DNA of 64,000 bases from Euglena gracilis (lineage: Eukaryota; Euglenida; Euglenophyceae; Euglenales), in contig CP154956.1 in the NCBI GenBank assembly GCA_039621445.1, positions 97,530,406-97,594,405 on the forward strand, in the 5' to 3' direction. The translations under genes were made by a program, and so were the position numbers. Of this stretch, positions 17,718-27,050 are shown in pieces (within the stretch, counting starts at the first letter, position 1; each line of letters starts with the position of its first letter). The notes below the pieces were generated by a model. The model searched no databases. It saw only the letters and a program-made list of their open reading frames with translations, and was not told the origin of the DNA.

Positions 17718-20700
17718 ATGCAGAGCACAAGCCCCAACCCCAAATTTGATTATGACTTGTTGATGAGTTCATTAAGCAATTGTGATGAAGATTGCGGGGA
17801 TTGGAACGGTTTGAATGAAACAAGTTCCAATTCCCGACCCCCCAAGCAAGAAGAAGGCAATTTGACTCATTTGTCATTGTCAAAAGGCGAAACGCCTTTA
17901 TTGTTGCATGGGGGTAATGAACCCTCTTCATCATCATTGTCATTGATTGTGCGGGATGTAGGTGGCAAAATGCCTTCCTCCATCCCGATTCACCCATCAT
18001 TGATGCGGCGAGGGGATGAACCCCTTGCACCCTCACACTTGGTTACTCATGTTACCCATGAACAAAGTGAGGGGTATTTGCCCTTTGCTCTGTTCACACC
18101 CAAAAGATCCCCGGTGGAAGCACCGGTGGGCCTTCTGGAGTGCAACTCGGTGGAAACACCGTGTTTTTTCCAACCCCCCCCTCAATTACCACCCCCCACA
18201 CCATTTCACGCTTTGCCGGGATTACCCGCGGAAGCTGCGGTTTTCCCTGCATTGCCATGGAACCCAGATATGCGTCTGGTGGTGCCGGAAATCTCTGGTG
18301 CCGTTTCCATTGTGGAGGACTATGAGGAAGATTTGAGGGATAACCTCACCCCCGGTGATGTTTACCGAATTCTCGGTCAACTCCCAGCGGATCACCCGCT
18401 TAGCAAGCAAATTTTGCATGTCCACCAATGCGTTGCGGAATGCGCAACCATGCTCAACAAAGTTTTGCAGTTCGATGAGGACAATCAAAGGGTTGTCAAC
18501 ACCAAACTGGAATGTTGCTGGAATTATTTGCAGGAAATCGGCAAATATTGCCAACACAATTTTGAAAATGCGGGGAAAGACCTTCAGCATTTTCGAGAAA
18601 GTGTTGACAGTATTTTGCGCATCCAACTTCCACAAAATTTCCAACAAATCAGCGAAATGCTGCATGAAGCGGAAACGCGGAATGACTCCAAGTTTCTGCA
18701 CGTGCAAGATGGTATGAGCCATCTTTTTGGCAAAGTGGAATCATGTTCAACCATGCTACTGCAATTGCAGCAGCAGTTACAAGCGCAAAATGCCACCCCC
18801 AAAATGCCGGAAATCGGTAACTTTGTCGCGGTTGAGCATTTTGCCGCACTTACCACTTCTTTCCAAGAAGCCCAACAACGGATTTTGCATCTTGGCTCGG
18901 AAATCGAGCACTTGAAGCAATTCCAGGCGAAAGTGCAAGAAAATTTTGTTCCCCGTACACAAATCCAGCTTTTGGAGGAACGAATTTCACACTTGGAGCA
19001 AAAATCCTGCCATTGTGTCGCAAATCAGGATGGATTAACCACCTTGAACGCGAAAATCGCGGATTGCGCACAACGGTTGGATTTTACGCAACAACAAATG
19101 CAAACGGACATTGGCGGTATTAATGCCACCGTTGTCGGTTTGCAGGAGTATGTTTCTGCACTTTCCAAGCGAATTCCCGACATTAGTGGTATTCAAGCCG
19201 CTATTGGGGAATTGCAAACCCGTTGCACCTTGTTGTCCACCACAGTGACGGAAAACCGCTCACTACCCCCCATTTCGCGTGCTCGGATATCCGAGTCACC
19301 GGAATTTCGCTCATTTTATGACAAAGTGCTTGGTGACAACAAGGAAACCTTGCAAGCATTTTGTACAAGTTTGCTCCAAATTGAGGAAAGCGTGAATCGG
19401 AATGCCCGATCCATGCAAGATGAGGTTTCTCGGTTGGATGGACGAATTTCTGCGTTGTTGGAAAAGCCAACCGCGGAAAATTCGCGCACCACCGTGGAAA
19501 CCCCCAACAAGTCACTCCACCAATTGCAAACCGTCTCAAATGCGGTAAAAGCGCTTGCGGGTCAACTCCGGAATGTGGAGGAGTCCCAAGGAAATCTTGC
19601 CCAAGAATTACACTTGGTTTCTGAAAAGTTGCCACACTTGGAAGATTTTTCCCGTTACCGCAAACGCATTAGGCATTTGGAGACTGAGGTTGACCGTATT
19701 TGCGGCCAACTCCAGTTGGTGGAACATTTGGAAGAAACGGTGCATGACTTGTCCGCGAGTGGGAATAAAATGTCCACTCCGATACCGGTTGTGCCACCAT
19801 CCACCGCGGTAAGCGCTGCGGTTGGTATTCCAAATGTCCCGGAATCGCGTTCTCAAATTACCATTTCTGGAGTAGGAATCCCTACATTCACCGCGAATTT
19901 GGTACAACCACCCGCAAAAACGCGAATTGTACCACCTTTGCATTTGCCCACACCACAAACTCACTCTTCGCACGACATTTCCGATGAGGAAATTGACCCC
20001 CCACTCGAAAATTCGAGTCTCCACCAAGAAATTCAACATTCCAACCTTGTACGAGGAATGAGCCAACACCCCACACCTGGTATTGGTCATGTGTCGCAAT
20101 CGCGATCATACCAACAACCGAAGGGTTCTGGAATGCCAGACCACCCATCGGGTTTTCGGCGGGAAACCCGCCCCACTGAGAGGATTTCACCACATTTTTC
20201 GCAATTCCCGCAGGGTCCTGCCAACCTTACACTTGGTGCGGGAAATCCTGCACGGGTTACACATGGAGCGGAAAATCCGCGAAACGCGTTTGGTGTTAAG
20301 ACTTACCCTGACCCAAACCCCTGGAATACCACCGAGGGTCAGCGGGTTACTCAGAGAGACTTCAAGGGCACCATCGCAATCGCGAACAAGGTGAAGCCCC
20401 AATGGGACGGGGATCCAACCACATGGAGACAATTTTTTCGGGACTGGGAGTACTATTGGGCACTAAAGGGACCCACCCAAGACCCGAATCCCGAGGTAGT
20501 CAAGATGGAATTCATCGATTGCCTACCGAGGGAGGAGCGAGAACGCGCACGCAATTTGGTGATACGTAATGGCGTATCATTCGATGACCTGGTTGAGCAA
20601 TACGCTTCAACCAATTCAAGTCTGGTCACCAGGATTACCCTGGAGAAGAAGTGGCGACAATTCGCGCCATCGGATCGCAAATGGAAATCCATTGACCTTT

Positions 20701-21791
20701 GGTATGCCAAATGGTTAGCACTTGCTTCCGAAGTTGATGAACTTAGCGAGAAGCAAATGCGCGAACAATTCGATGCGGTTTTGTTGCATTTCACACCATC
20801 CCTCGTGAAGGATATCCATCGCGAGGAGTTGGCAGGGCATGAGATGACTCTTGCCCAACGTTGGAATTATGTGTCAAAGCAACTCAAGCTCACACAAGTT
20901 TTGGGACAAATACAGTCCGCTTTCCAAACGCATCCCACCGCGGGAATCCCTGCGGGTGCGGTTAATGCGTTGCAAAAATCACCCATGTCACCAAGATCAC
21001 CCACCACGGGATCGAAAACGCGGAATCAGCGTTCTTCGGACCAGGGCACGGATAAACTGTGCTTTTTGTGCAACAAATCTGGTCACATGTCTCGGGAATG
21101 CCCGAATCCCGATGCGCGAAAGCGTATTGGAAGCCCAAGGGGCTCGACCTCCTCACGGGGATCGGGTTCCTCGGCGTTTTCACGTCAATCGGGAGTTTCA
21201 CGGTCTTCGGAGAACCGCTTTAGCGGCAGTAGGCCCAAGTCACCATCGCGTGATGGTCGGGAAACCCGTCCTTCTCGCGGTCGGTCACCTGGCCCCCCTG
21301 CCCGAAAACGGGATTTCAATCGCGATTCTTCACGATCTCGTTCGCGAAGTGGATCATCCTCTTCACGCGAGTCAACGGGGAAGTCCCGATACACCGGTCA
21401 TGGTCGACGGGAAACCCGTTCACCACGACGGTTTGACGGAAAAACGGAATACCGTTCCCCCCGTTATGCGGAATCCCGCCACAAATCCCGTTGTTCACTT
21501 TGCGGTTCCAAAGATCACCACGCATCCAAATGTCCCAGATCTCGTTCCCCCCGGCCCGGCTACGGAAATCGCGGTAAGCGCCGCGATGACCGTGGTTACT
21601 CCTCCAACCGGCAAAAGGTCGGTTTCAAGATATCTTGTTTGGAGGAGGACACCCCGGCTTCGGGCAGGGAGGGGGATGAGACCTCGGACGGGGAATTTAA
21701 TGAGGCCCGAATGGCGGTGCGCTCATTGAATTCCATCTATTCCACCAAAAAGTCCGTTGCCGGCTATGCGGCCGGTTCGGACTTGGAGTAG
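17718..21791 (+). CDS. gag: E1 gag polyprotein, 1,357 residues
   Basis: Structural protein of a Ty3/gypsy-type retrotransposon. The start is ATG 17718 (MQSTSPNPKFDYD), chosen because the frame upstream has only a TTG. Residues about 210-700 are a long heptad-rich coiled-coil region. The capsid-like core begins near residue 895 (WDGDPTTWRQFFRDWEYYWA). A CCHC zinc knuckle (CFLCNKSGHMSRECP) lies near residue 1114, followed by an Arg/Ser-rich tract and a second CCHC-type motif (CSLCGSKDHHASKC) near 1258. It is several times longer than a usual gag because of the coiled-coil N-terminal half. It ends GAG TAG GGG, and pol continues in the same frame. Confidence 0.9.
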   Translation: MQSTSPNPKFDYDLLMSSLSNCDEDCGDWNGLNETSSNSRPPKQEEGNLTHLSLSKGETPLLLHGGNEPSSSSLSLIVRDVGGKMPSSIPIHPSLMRRGDEPLAPSHLVTHVTHEQSEGYLPFALFTPKRSPVEAPVGLLECNSVETPCFFQPPPQLPPPTPFHALPGLPAEAAVFPALPWNPDMRLVVPEISGAVSIVEDYEEDLRDNLTPGDVYRILGQLPADHPLSKQILHVHQCVAECATMLNKVLQFDEDNQRVVNTKLECCWNYLQEIGKYCQHNFENAGKDLQHFRESVDSILRIQLPQNFQQISEMLHEAETRNDSKFLHVQDGMSHLFGKVESCSTMLLQLQQQLQAQNATPKMPEIGNFVAVEHFAALTTSFQEAQQRILHLGSEIEHLKQFQAKVQENFVPRTQIQLLEERISHLEQKSCHCVANQDGLTTLNAKIADCAQRLDFTQQQMQTDIGGINATVVGLQEYVSALSKRIPDISGIQAAIGELQTRCTLLSTTVTENRSLPPISRARISESPEFRSFYDKVLGDNKETLQAFCTSLLQIEESVNRNARSMQDEVSRLDGRISALLEKPTAENSRTTVETPNKSLHQLQTVSNAVKALAGQLRNVEESQGNLAQELHLVSEKLPHLEDFSRYRKRIRHLETEVDRICGQLQLVEHLEETVHDLSASGNKMSTPIPVVPPSTAVSAAVGIPNVPESRSQITISGVGIPTFTANLVQPPAKTRIVPPLHLPTPQTHSSHDISDEEIDPPLENSSLHQEIQHSNLVRGMSQHPTPGIGHVSQSRSYQQPKGSGMPDHPSGFRRETRPTERISPHFSQFPQGPANLTLGAGNPARVTHGAENPRNAFGVKTYPDPNPWNTTEGQRVTQRDFKGTIAIANKVKPQWDGDPTTWRQFFRDWEYYWALKGPTQDPNPEVVKMEFIDCLPREERERARNLVIRNGVSFDDLVEQYASTNSSLVTRITLEKKWRQFAPSDRKWKSIDLWYAKWLALASEVDELSEKQMREQFDAVLLHFTPSLVKDIHREELAGHEMTLAQRWNYVSKQLKLTQVLGQIQSAFQTHPTAGIPAGAVNALQKSPMSPRSPTTGSKTRNQRSSDQGTDKLCFLCNKSGHMSRECPNPDARKRIGSPRGSTSSRGSGSSAFSRQSGVSRSSENRFSGSRPKSPSRDGRETRPSRGRSPGPPARKRDFNRDSSRSRSRSGSSSSRESTGKSRYTGHGRRETRSPRRFDGKTEYRSPRYAESRHKSRCSLCGSKDHHASKCPRSRSPRPGYGNRGKRRDDRGYSSNRQKVGFKISCLEEDTPASGREGDETSDGEFNEARMAVRSLNSIYSTKKSVAGYAAGSDLE

Positions 21792-21797
21792 GGGAGC
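21786..21797 (+). promoter_or_regulatory. Gag-pol in-frame stop, possible readthrough site (E1)
   Basis: The sequence is GAG TAG GGG AGC. The frame stays open from the TAG through 15 codons to the first ATG of pol at 21837 and onward. GAG TAG GGG is repeated at the same junction of E2, which favours programmed readthrough over a chance mutation. Confidence 0.6.
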
Positions 21798-24701
21798 CCG
21801 AGGTCCGAGGGCACGGACCTCTGGGCTGATGAACAGATGGAGGTAAGACCTGATCAACCTTACCCCCCCTGCCCATCCGCCTTCACGGTCAGTACCCGGA
21901 ATTATTTCGGGTCCCCTACCCCCCACTCCACATTTCCGCTCGGAATGCTGAGCAAAGTAGGAAAGGGTTCATGGGAGAGCTGGCATGCAAACGTATTTCC
22001 GCCAGACCCTTCACTTTGCGTACCACCAATGGAATTACTTGTCCAAGCGGAAATCCGCATCCAAAATTTCTCCACCAAAGTTAAAATTCTCATTGACACT
22101 GGTTGTCGCATTGCACTGCTTTTTCGGTTGGGGTTGATACCGACCCCGCTCTTGGTAAGCGCCAAGAAACCGATCAAAATTACAACCGCGGATAACACCC
22201 CCATGTGCGGTGGTGATTTGGGATGTGTGCTCGAGATACTCTTGCCCATCATTCCGAAGCATCACTCACACCCCCCACAATTACAACATTTCACCAATAT
22301 TTGGGGTTACGAGTCCGGAATTCACGGGTCTGACGTAATTTTGGGATACCCATTTTTACGCCAGTACCGATTGGTTGTGGATTACCACTCCCACGGTTTG
22401 CGCACAGCACCCATCACTTCCATGCCACCCAAACTACCATCACCGTTGGCGTCCACCATGATGACCACCACTTTTCCAACACCGTTACCCACAATGGCAA
22501 CACCGTTATCCACCACACCAACAACCGTTTTCCACACCCGGGGTACGGAGAAAGCCTCCCCCCTGCCCAATGACACACCAACATGCGTTCCACATGAGGC
22601 AGGGCAAGCGAGTAGCGGTACCCCCGCCGTTTCACTGGGTTACAAGACGAAAGCCCAAAGGCCTGAAGATATATCGGTGTCGAGTAGTCGCCCAGGCACA
22701 CCACCACTCCGTTTCCCACCAGTTGTGCCGAATCCAGGCACACCTGTACAAGACTCACCGGCTAATGCCATCGACACCCACTTACACTCACACCCGTCAC
22801 ACCACTACACTTCCTTCCAATGTGTGCACTGCAGGAGAATTTCCACCCAATCGGATTTCGATTGTGGATGTTTAGTTGAAAATCCGACACTAATCGCTAT
22901 TCCGAATACGGAATCCACACCCAAGGATACACTTGGTTGTAGCCCGCAATGCGCGGAGATACACCGAGTACTCCAACAACGCGGATTAGCCTCGTTGTTT
23001 GGAAACGCGAAAAGTGTCATTCTTAAATTCAGTCGCGATCACACTTTGTACGGATTTGATGCGGAATGTGGGAACCCCCACCCTGTCCAAACTCCCTTGG
23101 GATTGACTCTTGAGGTAGTAGAAGACAGCCCGCACGCTTGTGGATCCATTCATTGTGTTTCTACCCTTCAACCCGAAAATCGGGTGCATGAATACGCGAA
23201 ACGCGTATGGAATGCTTTCAATTTTGGTCAATATCGCATTTTGGAACGATGGTTTTCCAAAATCGCGACATTGGCTGATTCTTTTGATTTGGCATTGGAA
23301 ATCGATGCCTTTTCATCCAATGCACATGCCCGTTTGCCACGTCATTGGTCACAACACTCCAACGCATTTGATAAATTTTGGGGTGATACGGTGTTATGGA
23401 TGCACCCTCCCCCAAAACTTATCGAATGTGCGGTTGAGAAAATTCTGCGGGATGAAGCCCGTGGAGTTATTCTCATACCCATCATTCCGGAAGCGGAATG
23501 GTTCACCCAACTATCGTATGTATGTTTTCATTGGTGGGATTTACCCACTAATGTACCGATTTTTGAAGATTTTTGTGGTAAAATATTACCACCCTTGCAA
23601 GAAATCATTTTTCGCGTATGTTTCTTCGATGCATTCGGAATGTCCGAATTCGCGGTGCCGAGGAAGCTCGGTAGCCCCAGGGATACCCTGGTGGTTTCCG
23701 CAGTCATCGAGAGTGCAGGTCAGCATCCTAAGTCAGCCGAATTCTGTTCGCGGATCACCCGTGAATTTCACGGTGTGCTGAAAAATCCAGTATACGCGTG
23801 CGACATCGACCCCGCGATACGCGGTCCGTTCGGTGTTTGTAAGATCGAGCTTAAGGAAGGAGCTAAACCAATGCACCGAAAATTTTTTCGATGTTCAGGA
23901 GAACGCGAACAAGCTCTCAATGAAATGATTGAGAAGCTTATTCAGCGCAAGTGGATCGTACCCTCGAAAAGCGAGTGGACATCCCAGGCATTTGTTGTTC
24001 CTAAACCCCCAGACCCCTCAGGTCAGAAGAAATGGAGACTGGTGCTGGATTACCGGTACCTGAACTCCCAAACAAGGGATGATCCCTTCCCGCTCCCCCT
24101 AATCAAGGATTTGATCACCAAACAATCGGAAAACCGGTTGTGGTCAATTTTCGATCTGGAGGACGGTTTTCACCAAATGCACTTGCACCCTGACTCCCAA
24201 CCATACACGGCATTCGTGACATCCAAGGGTGTGTACCAATGGACGGTACTCCCCATGGGTGTTAAGAATGGCCCAGCCATGTTTCAACGCATGATACAAT
24301 GGGTTCTACGCGATTTACCGTTTGCCATTGTGTACATTGATGATGTGCTGGTGGGAACACCACCACCATCCGCAAAATCGAGCGAGGATATCCTCGTCAC
24401 ACACTTCCACCATGTTTGCGCGGTATTAACCGCTTTTCAAAAACATGTGCTTTTCGCGAAAGGCGCGAAAATGCATTTGTTTCGGATACTTATAAAATTT
24501 TGCGGTCACATCCTCAGCAATGGACAGCGGAAAGCCGCTCCGAGCAAACTCGAAGCCATTAAGAAATGGACCCCTGAGGTAATCAAAACGATTACTCACC
24601 TCAAAGGATTTTTGGGATTAGCCCAATATTACGAGATATATGAAGGACTTCGCGAAAATCGCGGTGCCCCTCACCAAACAGCTCAAAAACCGGGCTGTTG
24701 A
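21792..24701 (+). CDS. pol: E1 pol, N-terminal part: protease, Dam-like domain, reverse transcriptase
   Basis: Counting from ATG 21837: an aspartic protease with DTG at residue 87 (KILIDTGCRIALL), then a low-complexity Thr/Pro linker. A domain at about 480-590 (ALEIDAFSSNAHARLPRHWS, WMHPPPKLI, GVILIPIIPEAEW) resembles the Dam-type adenine-methyltransferase domain of DIRS elements, with HPPP where DPPY/NPPW is expected. The reverse transcriptase at about 690-930 has FVVPKPPDPSG, LVLDYRYLN, PLPLIKDL, FHQMHLHPDSQPYTAF and the catalytic box YIDDVLVGT near 833. The frame is lost at 24639 in ATATAT, just before RNase H, consistent with loss of two bases or with a programmed shift. The Dam-like call is from motif pattern only. 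Confidence 0.85.
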   Translation, partial: GSPRSEGTDLWADEQMEVRPDQPYPPCPSAFTVSTRNYFGSPTPHSTFPLGMLSKVGKGSWESWHANVFPPDPSLCVPPMELLVQAEIRIQNFSTKVKILIDTGCRIALLFRLGLIPTPLLVSAKKPIKITTADNTPMCGGDLGCVLEILLPIIPKHHSHPPQLQHFTNIWGYESGIHGSDVILGYPFLRQYRLVVDYHSHGLRTAPITSMPPKLPSPLASTMMTTTFPTPLPTMATPLSTTPTTVFHTRGTEKASPLPNDTPTCVPHEAGQASSGTPAVSLGYKTKAQRPEDISVSSSRPGTPPLRFPPVVPNPGTPVQDSPANAIDTHLHSHPSHHYTSFQCVHCRRISTQSDFDCGCLVENPTLIAIPNTESTPKDTLGCSPQCAEIHRVLQQRGLASLFGNAKSVILKFSRDHTLYGFDAECGNPHPVQTPLGLTLEVVEDSPHACGSIHCVSTLQPENRVHEYAKRVWNAFNFGQYRILERWFSKIATLADSFDLALEIDAFSSNAHARLPRHWSQHSNAFDKFWGDTVLWMHPPPKLIECAVEKILRDEARGVILIPIIPEAEWFTQLSYVCFHWWDLPTNVPIFEDFCGKILPPLQEIIFRVCFFDAFGMSEFAVPRKLGSPRDTLVVSAVIESAGQHPKSAEFCSRITREFHGVLKNPVYACDIDPAIRGPFGVCKIELKEGAKPMHRKFFRCSGEREQALNEMIEKLIQRKWIVPSKSEWTSQAFVVPKPPDPSGQKKWRLVLDYRYLNSQTRDDPFPLPLIKDLITKQSENRLWSIFDLEDGFHQMHLHPDSQPYTAFVTSKGVYQWTVLPMGVKNGPAMFQRMIQWVLRDLPFAIVYIDDVLVGTPPPSAKSSEDILVTHFHHVCAVLTAFQKHVLFAKGAKMHLFRILIKFCGHILSNGQRKAAPSKLEAIKKWTPEVIKTITHLKGFLGLAQYYEIYEGLRENRGAPHQTAQKPGC

Positions 24702-26889
24702 CAACACCAAAGTCATTTGGGATGACCAAATGCGCGAGGCCCTTGAGAAAATCAAGGTTTTGCTTTTGGAGAATGTTGTCCTCGAAATCGCGGACCCATA
24801 CAAACCATACGTACTGGAAGTCGACAGCAGCGATTACGCTGTTGGCGGAGTTCTTAGCCAGCATAACGCGGCGAATGAGCTCCGACCTGTGGCTTTCTTC
24901 AGCAGAAAGTTACAGGGCGACGACGGAAAAGGTCAAGTCAAGTGGAGTATACGCGAGAAGGAAACCTACGCAATCGTGCTTATACTCCAGAAATTCCGAA
25001 GCTGGGTAGCCAGCAGCCTCGTCCAGATCCTCGTCAAGACCGACCATGAGAGTCTCCAACACTGGTACACCGAGGATTTGAACAAGGCCATGTCATCGGT
25101 CGGAAGGCGATGCAGATGGCATGAGTTCTTGAGTCAATTCAACCTTGTGGTTATTTATACCCCTGGTCACACACAAAAAGTAGCGGATCCGCTCAGTCGG
25201 GCCCCTTGGTATTACCCTGGGAACCCGGATGAGGGAGACGCGACTTTTCATGGAAGTCAGGAAGCTGACGAATACGCACGTCGAAACGACGCTGCGGATA
25301 ATCTTTTGGATTATTTTCCCGTTTCACAACTATTTCTGGTCGCACCAGTGCGCGGAAGGCGCCGACGTGGAAGCACGTCCGGACCCCGGCGTATTACACG
25401 CACGGAGTCCCCTTCCCCACTGTTCTTTCGCGAATGGGATTATAGTCGTGATCCGGTGTATGACACCATTGTCACCAGACTTCGTAATGGCGAAGTGCTG
25501 GACAATTACACTCTTTCACCTTTACGGTTGGTTTTTCGCAATGAATCGGGTTACAAATATTGTATCACCCAGGACCTGGTTGATGATGTGATTTTGTGTT
25601 ATCACAACCAATGTCACCCTGGGGCACCCAAACTTCTTTCGTTGGTGGGCCACAGGTATTGCACAACCCTGAGCGAGAAAGAGCTTTACTCACGCTGTTT
25701 GCGAATAGCGCAACGGTGTCAAATTTGTCAAGCGGTAAAACCCCGCAGAGGTACCCCCCCTGGTACGATGGACTTTTTCCCCGTACCCCCTGACATTTTT
25801 ACATCCCTCTGCATGGATTTTCTGGAATTAGAACCGTGCAAAGGAACAGACGACAAAATTTACGATTACGTTTTTGTTGTCGTCTGCAGGCTGAGTGGGT
25901 ACATTGTAGCCATTCCATGCCAGAAGTCAGGGTTGACTGCCCAAAGTTTGGCAACTATATTTTTGGAGAAATGCATTTGCTTAATGGGTTTACCGAATGA
26001 AATCGTGAGTGATCAAGACCATTTGATTTCTTCAAGGTTTTTCACCACTTTGTGCGGTTTACTCGGAATCGAGCAACATTTTTCCATTATATACCGACCC
26101 AAAGGCAATGGTAGAGCCGAGGCAGCCGTGAAATCCGTCGTGAATATGCTTCGCCTTTCACTGGCTGACTCGCGCAGCAACTGGATATCAGTTCTACCAT
26201 GGTCTTTGTTTTATATCAATACCCTACCAGGGTTGGTTTTACCACACTCCCCCTATAACTTAGTTTTCGGACGGGACCCTCCGGCCATAGGGGATGTCCC
26301 TTCGGAGAGACCCGCCCGAACGAGTGTCAGTTGCGAGACCTGGTTTGCGGAAGTAGAAAATCTACGTTCTGCAGTCCAGAAGCGCGTGACTGATATTCAT
26401 GCAACCAAACGGAAATCGTTTTTGCAGAATTTCAAGTCACCTGTGTATAGTCCCGGTGACCGCGTGTGGGTGCGGAATAGCCGTACTCGCATGCAGTCTT
26501 CCAAGCTGGACCCCCTCTGGCTCGGCCCCTGTGAAATCCTAGAAAGACTAGGTACCAGCGGGCGTTACAAGGTTGCATTACCGAATGGTGTTGAGGACGT
26601 TCATATGGACGACTTCAAGCCATACCTGTCGCCACCGGATGGGAAACCCATCCCGTGTCTGCACTTCAAACCCCGTTCCAGATTACCTGAGACGGACGAC
26701 TTTGTAGTCGATAAAATTATCGATCACAAAATCGACAAAGGTATGCACCTTTGGAAGGTCCGCTGGAGAGGGTATGGGCCCGAGGAGGACACTTGGGAGC
26801 CAGCAACCAGTTTTGTTGGGTATGTCCAGCAAGATTGGAAGCTGTGGAACAAGAAGCATAACATTGATGTTTCCATGACAAGTTTTTGA
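24640..26889 (+). CDS. pol: E1 pol, C-terminal part: RNase H, integrase, chromodomain
   Basis: The frame continues the reverse-transcriptase connection with MKDFAKIAVPLTKQL. RNase H shows its acidic residues in EVDSSDYAVGGVL, REKETYAIV, KTDHESLQHW and KVADPLSR. Integrase has the HHCC zinc motif (HNQCHPGAP...CQICQAVK) and the DD35E residues at D393 (CMDFLEL), D458 (VSDQDHL) and E494 (GRAEAAV). A chromodomain at about 684-747 (DKIIDHKIDKGMHLWKVRWR, GYGPEEDTWEPATSF) identifies a chromovirus; such domains bind histone marks and guide insertion. The ORF is intact over 749 residues, unlike its near-identical copy at 53973-56226. Confidence 0.92.
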   Translation: MKDFAKIAVPLTKQLKNRAVDNTKVIWDDQMREALEKIKVLLLENVVLEIADPYKPYVLEVDSSDYAVGGVLSQHNAANELRPVAFFSRKLQGDDGKGQVKWSIREKETYAIVLILQKFRSWVASSLVQILVKTDHESLQHWYTEDLNKAMSSVGRRCRWHEFLSQFNLVVIYTPGHTQKVADPLSRAPWYYPGNPDEGDATFHGSQEADEYARRNDAADNLLDYFPVSQLFLVAPVRGRRRRGSTSGPRRITRTESPSPLFFREWDYSRDPVYDTIVTRLRNGEVLDNYTLSPLRLVFRNESGYKYCITQDLVDDVILCYHNQCHPGAPKLLSLVGHRYCTTLSEKELYSRCLRIAQRCQICQAVKPRRGTPPGTMDFFPVPPDIFTSLCMDFLELEPCKGTDDKIYDYVFVVVCRLSGYIVAIPCQKSGLTAQSLATIFLEKCICLMGLPNEIVSDQDHLISSRFFTTLCGLLGIEQHFSIIYRPKGNGRAEAAVKSVVNMLRLSLADSRSNWISVLPWSLFYINTLPGLVLPHSPYNLVFGRDPPAIGDVPSERPARTSVSCETWFAEVENLRSAVQKRVTDIHATKRKSFLQNFKSPVYSPGDRVWVRNSRTRMQSSKLDPLWLGPCEILERLGTSGRYKVALPNGVEDVHMDDFKPYLSPPDGKPIPCLHFKPRSRLPETDDFVVDKIIDHKIDKGMHLWKVRWRGYGPEEDTWEPATSFVGYVQQDWKLWNKKHNIDVSMTSF

Positions 26890-26891
26890 GA

Positions 26892-26911
26892 ACGCATGGG
26901 AAACCCATGTT
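26892..26911 (+). promoter_or_regulatory. Small hairpin just after the E1 pol stop
   Basis: CATGGGAAACCCATG here and CATGGGAAGCCCATG in E1b form the same stem with a three-base loop, three to four bases after the stop. Conservation in both copies is visible; a role in 3' processing or in ORF3 expression is only a guess. Confidence 0.35.
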
Positions 26912-26960
26912 GTTTTCTCTTCTTTTTATCATTGATTCTTATCATTCTTTCTTTCCGCAG
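26912..26960 (+). promoter_or_regulatory. Pyrimidine tract and CAG upstream of ORF3 (E1)
   Basis: TTTTCTCTTCTTTTTATCATTGATTCTTATCATTCTTTCTTTCCGCAG is a strong splice-acceptor-like sequence between the pol stop and ORF3. It is kept in E1b at 56247-56297. It would allow ORF3 to be made from a separate cis- or trans-spliced RNA, as env is in retroviruses. Confidence 0.5.
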
Positions 26961-27050
26961 ACTTTTTAGCAAATAATACTCAAGCGGTTACCCTTACCAA
27001 CTTACAACCAACAACCCAACCATCCCACCGTACCCACCCCGGGCGGTATC

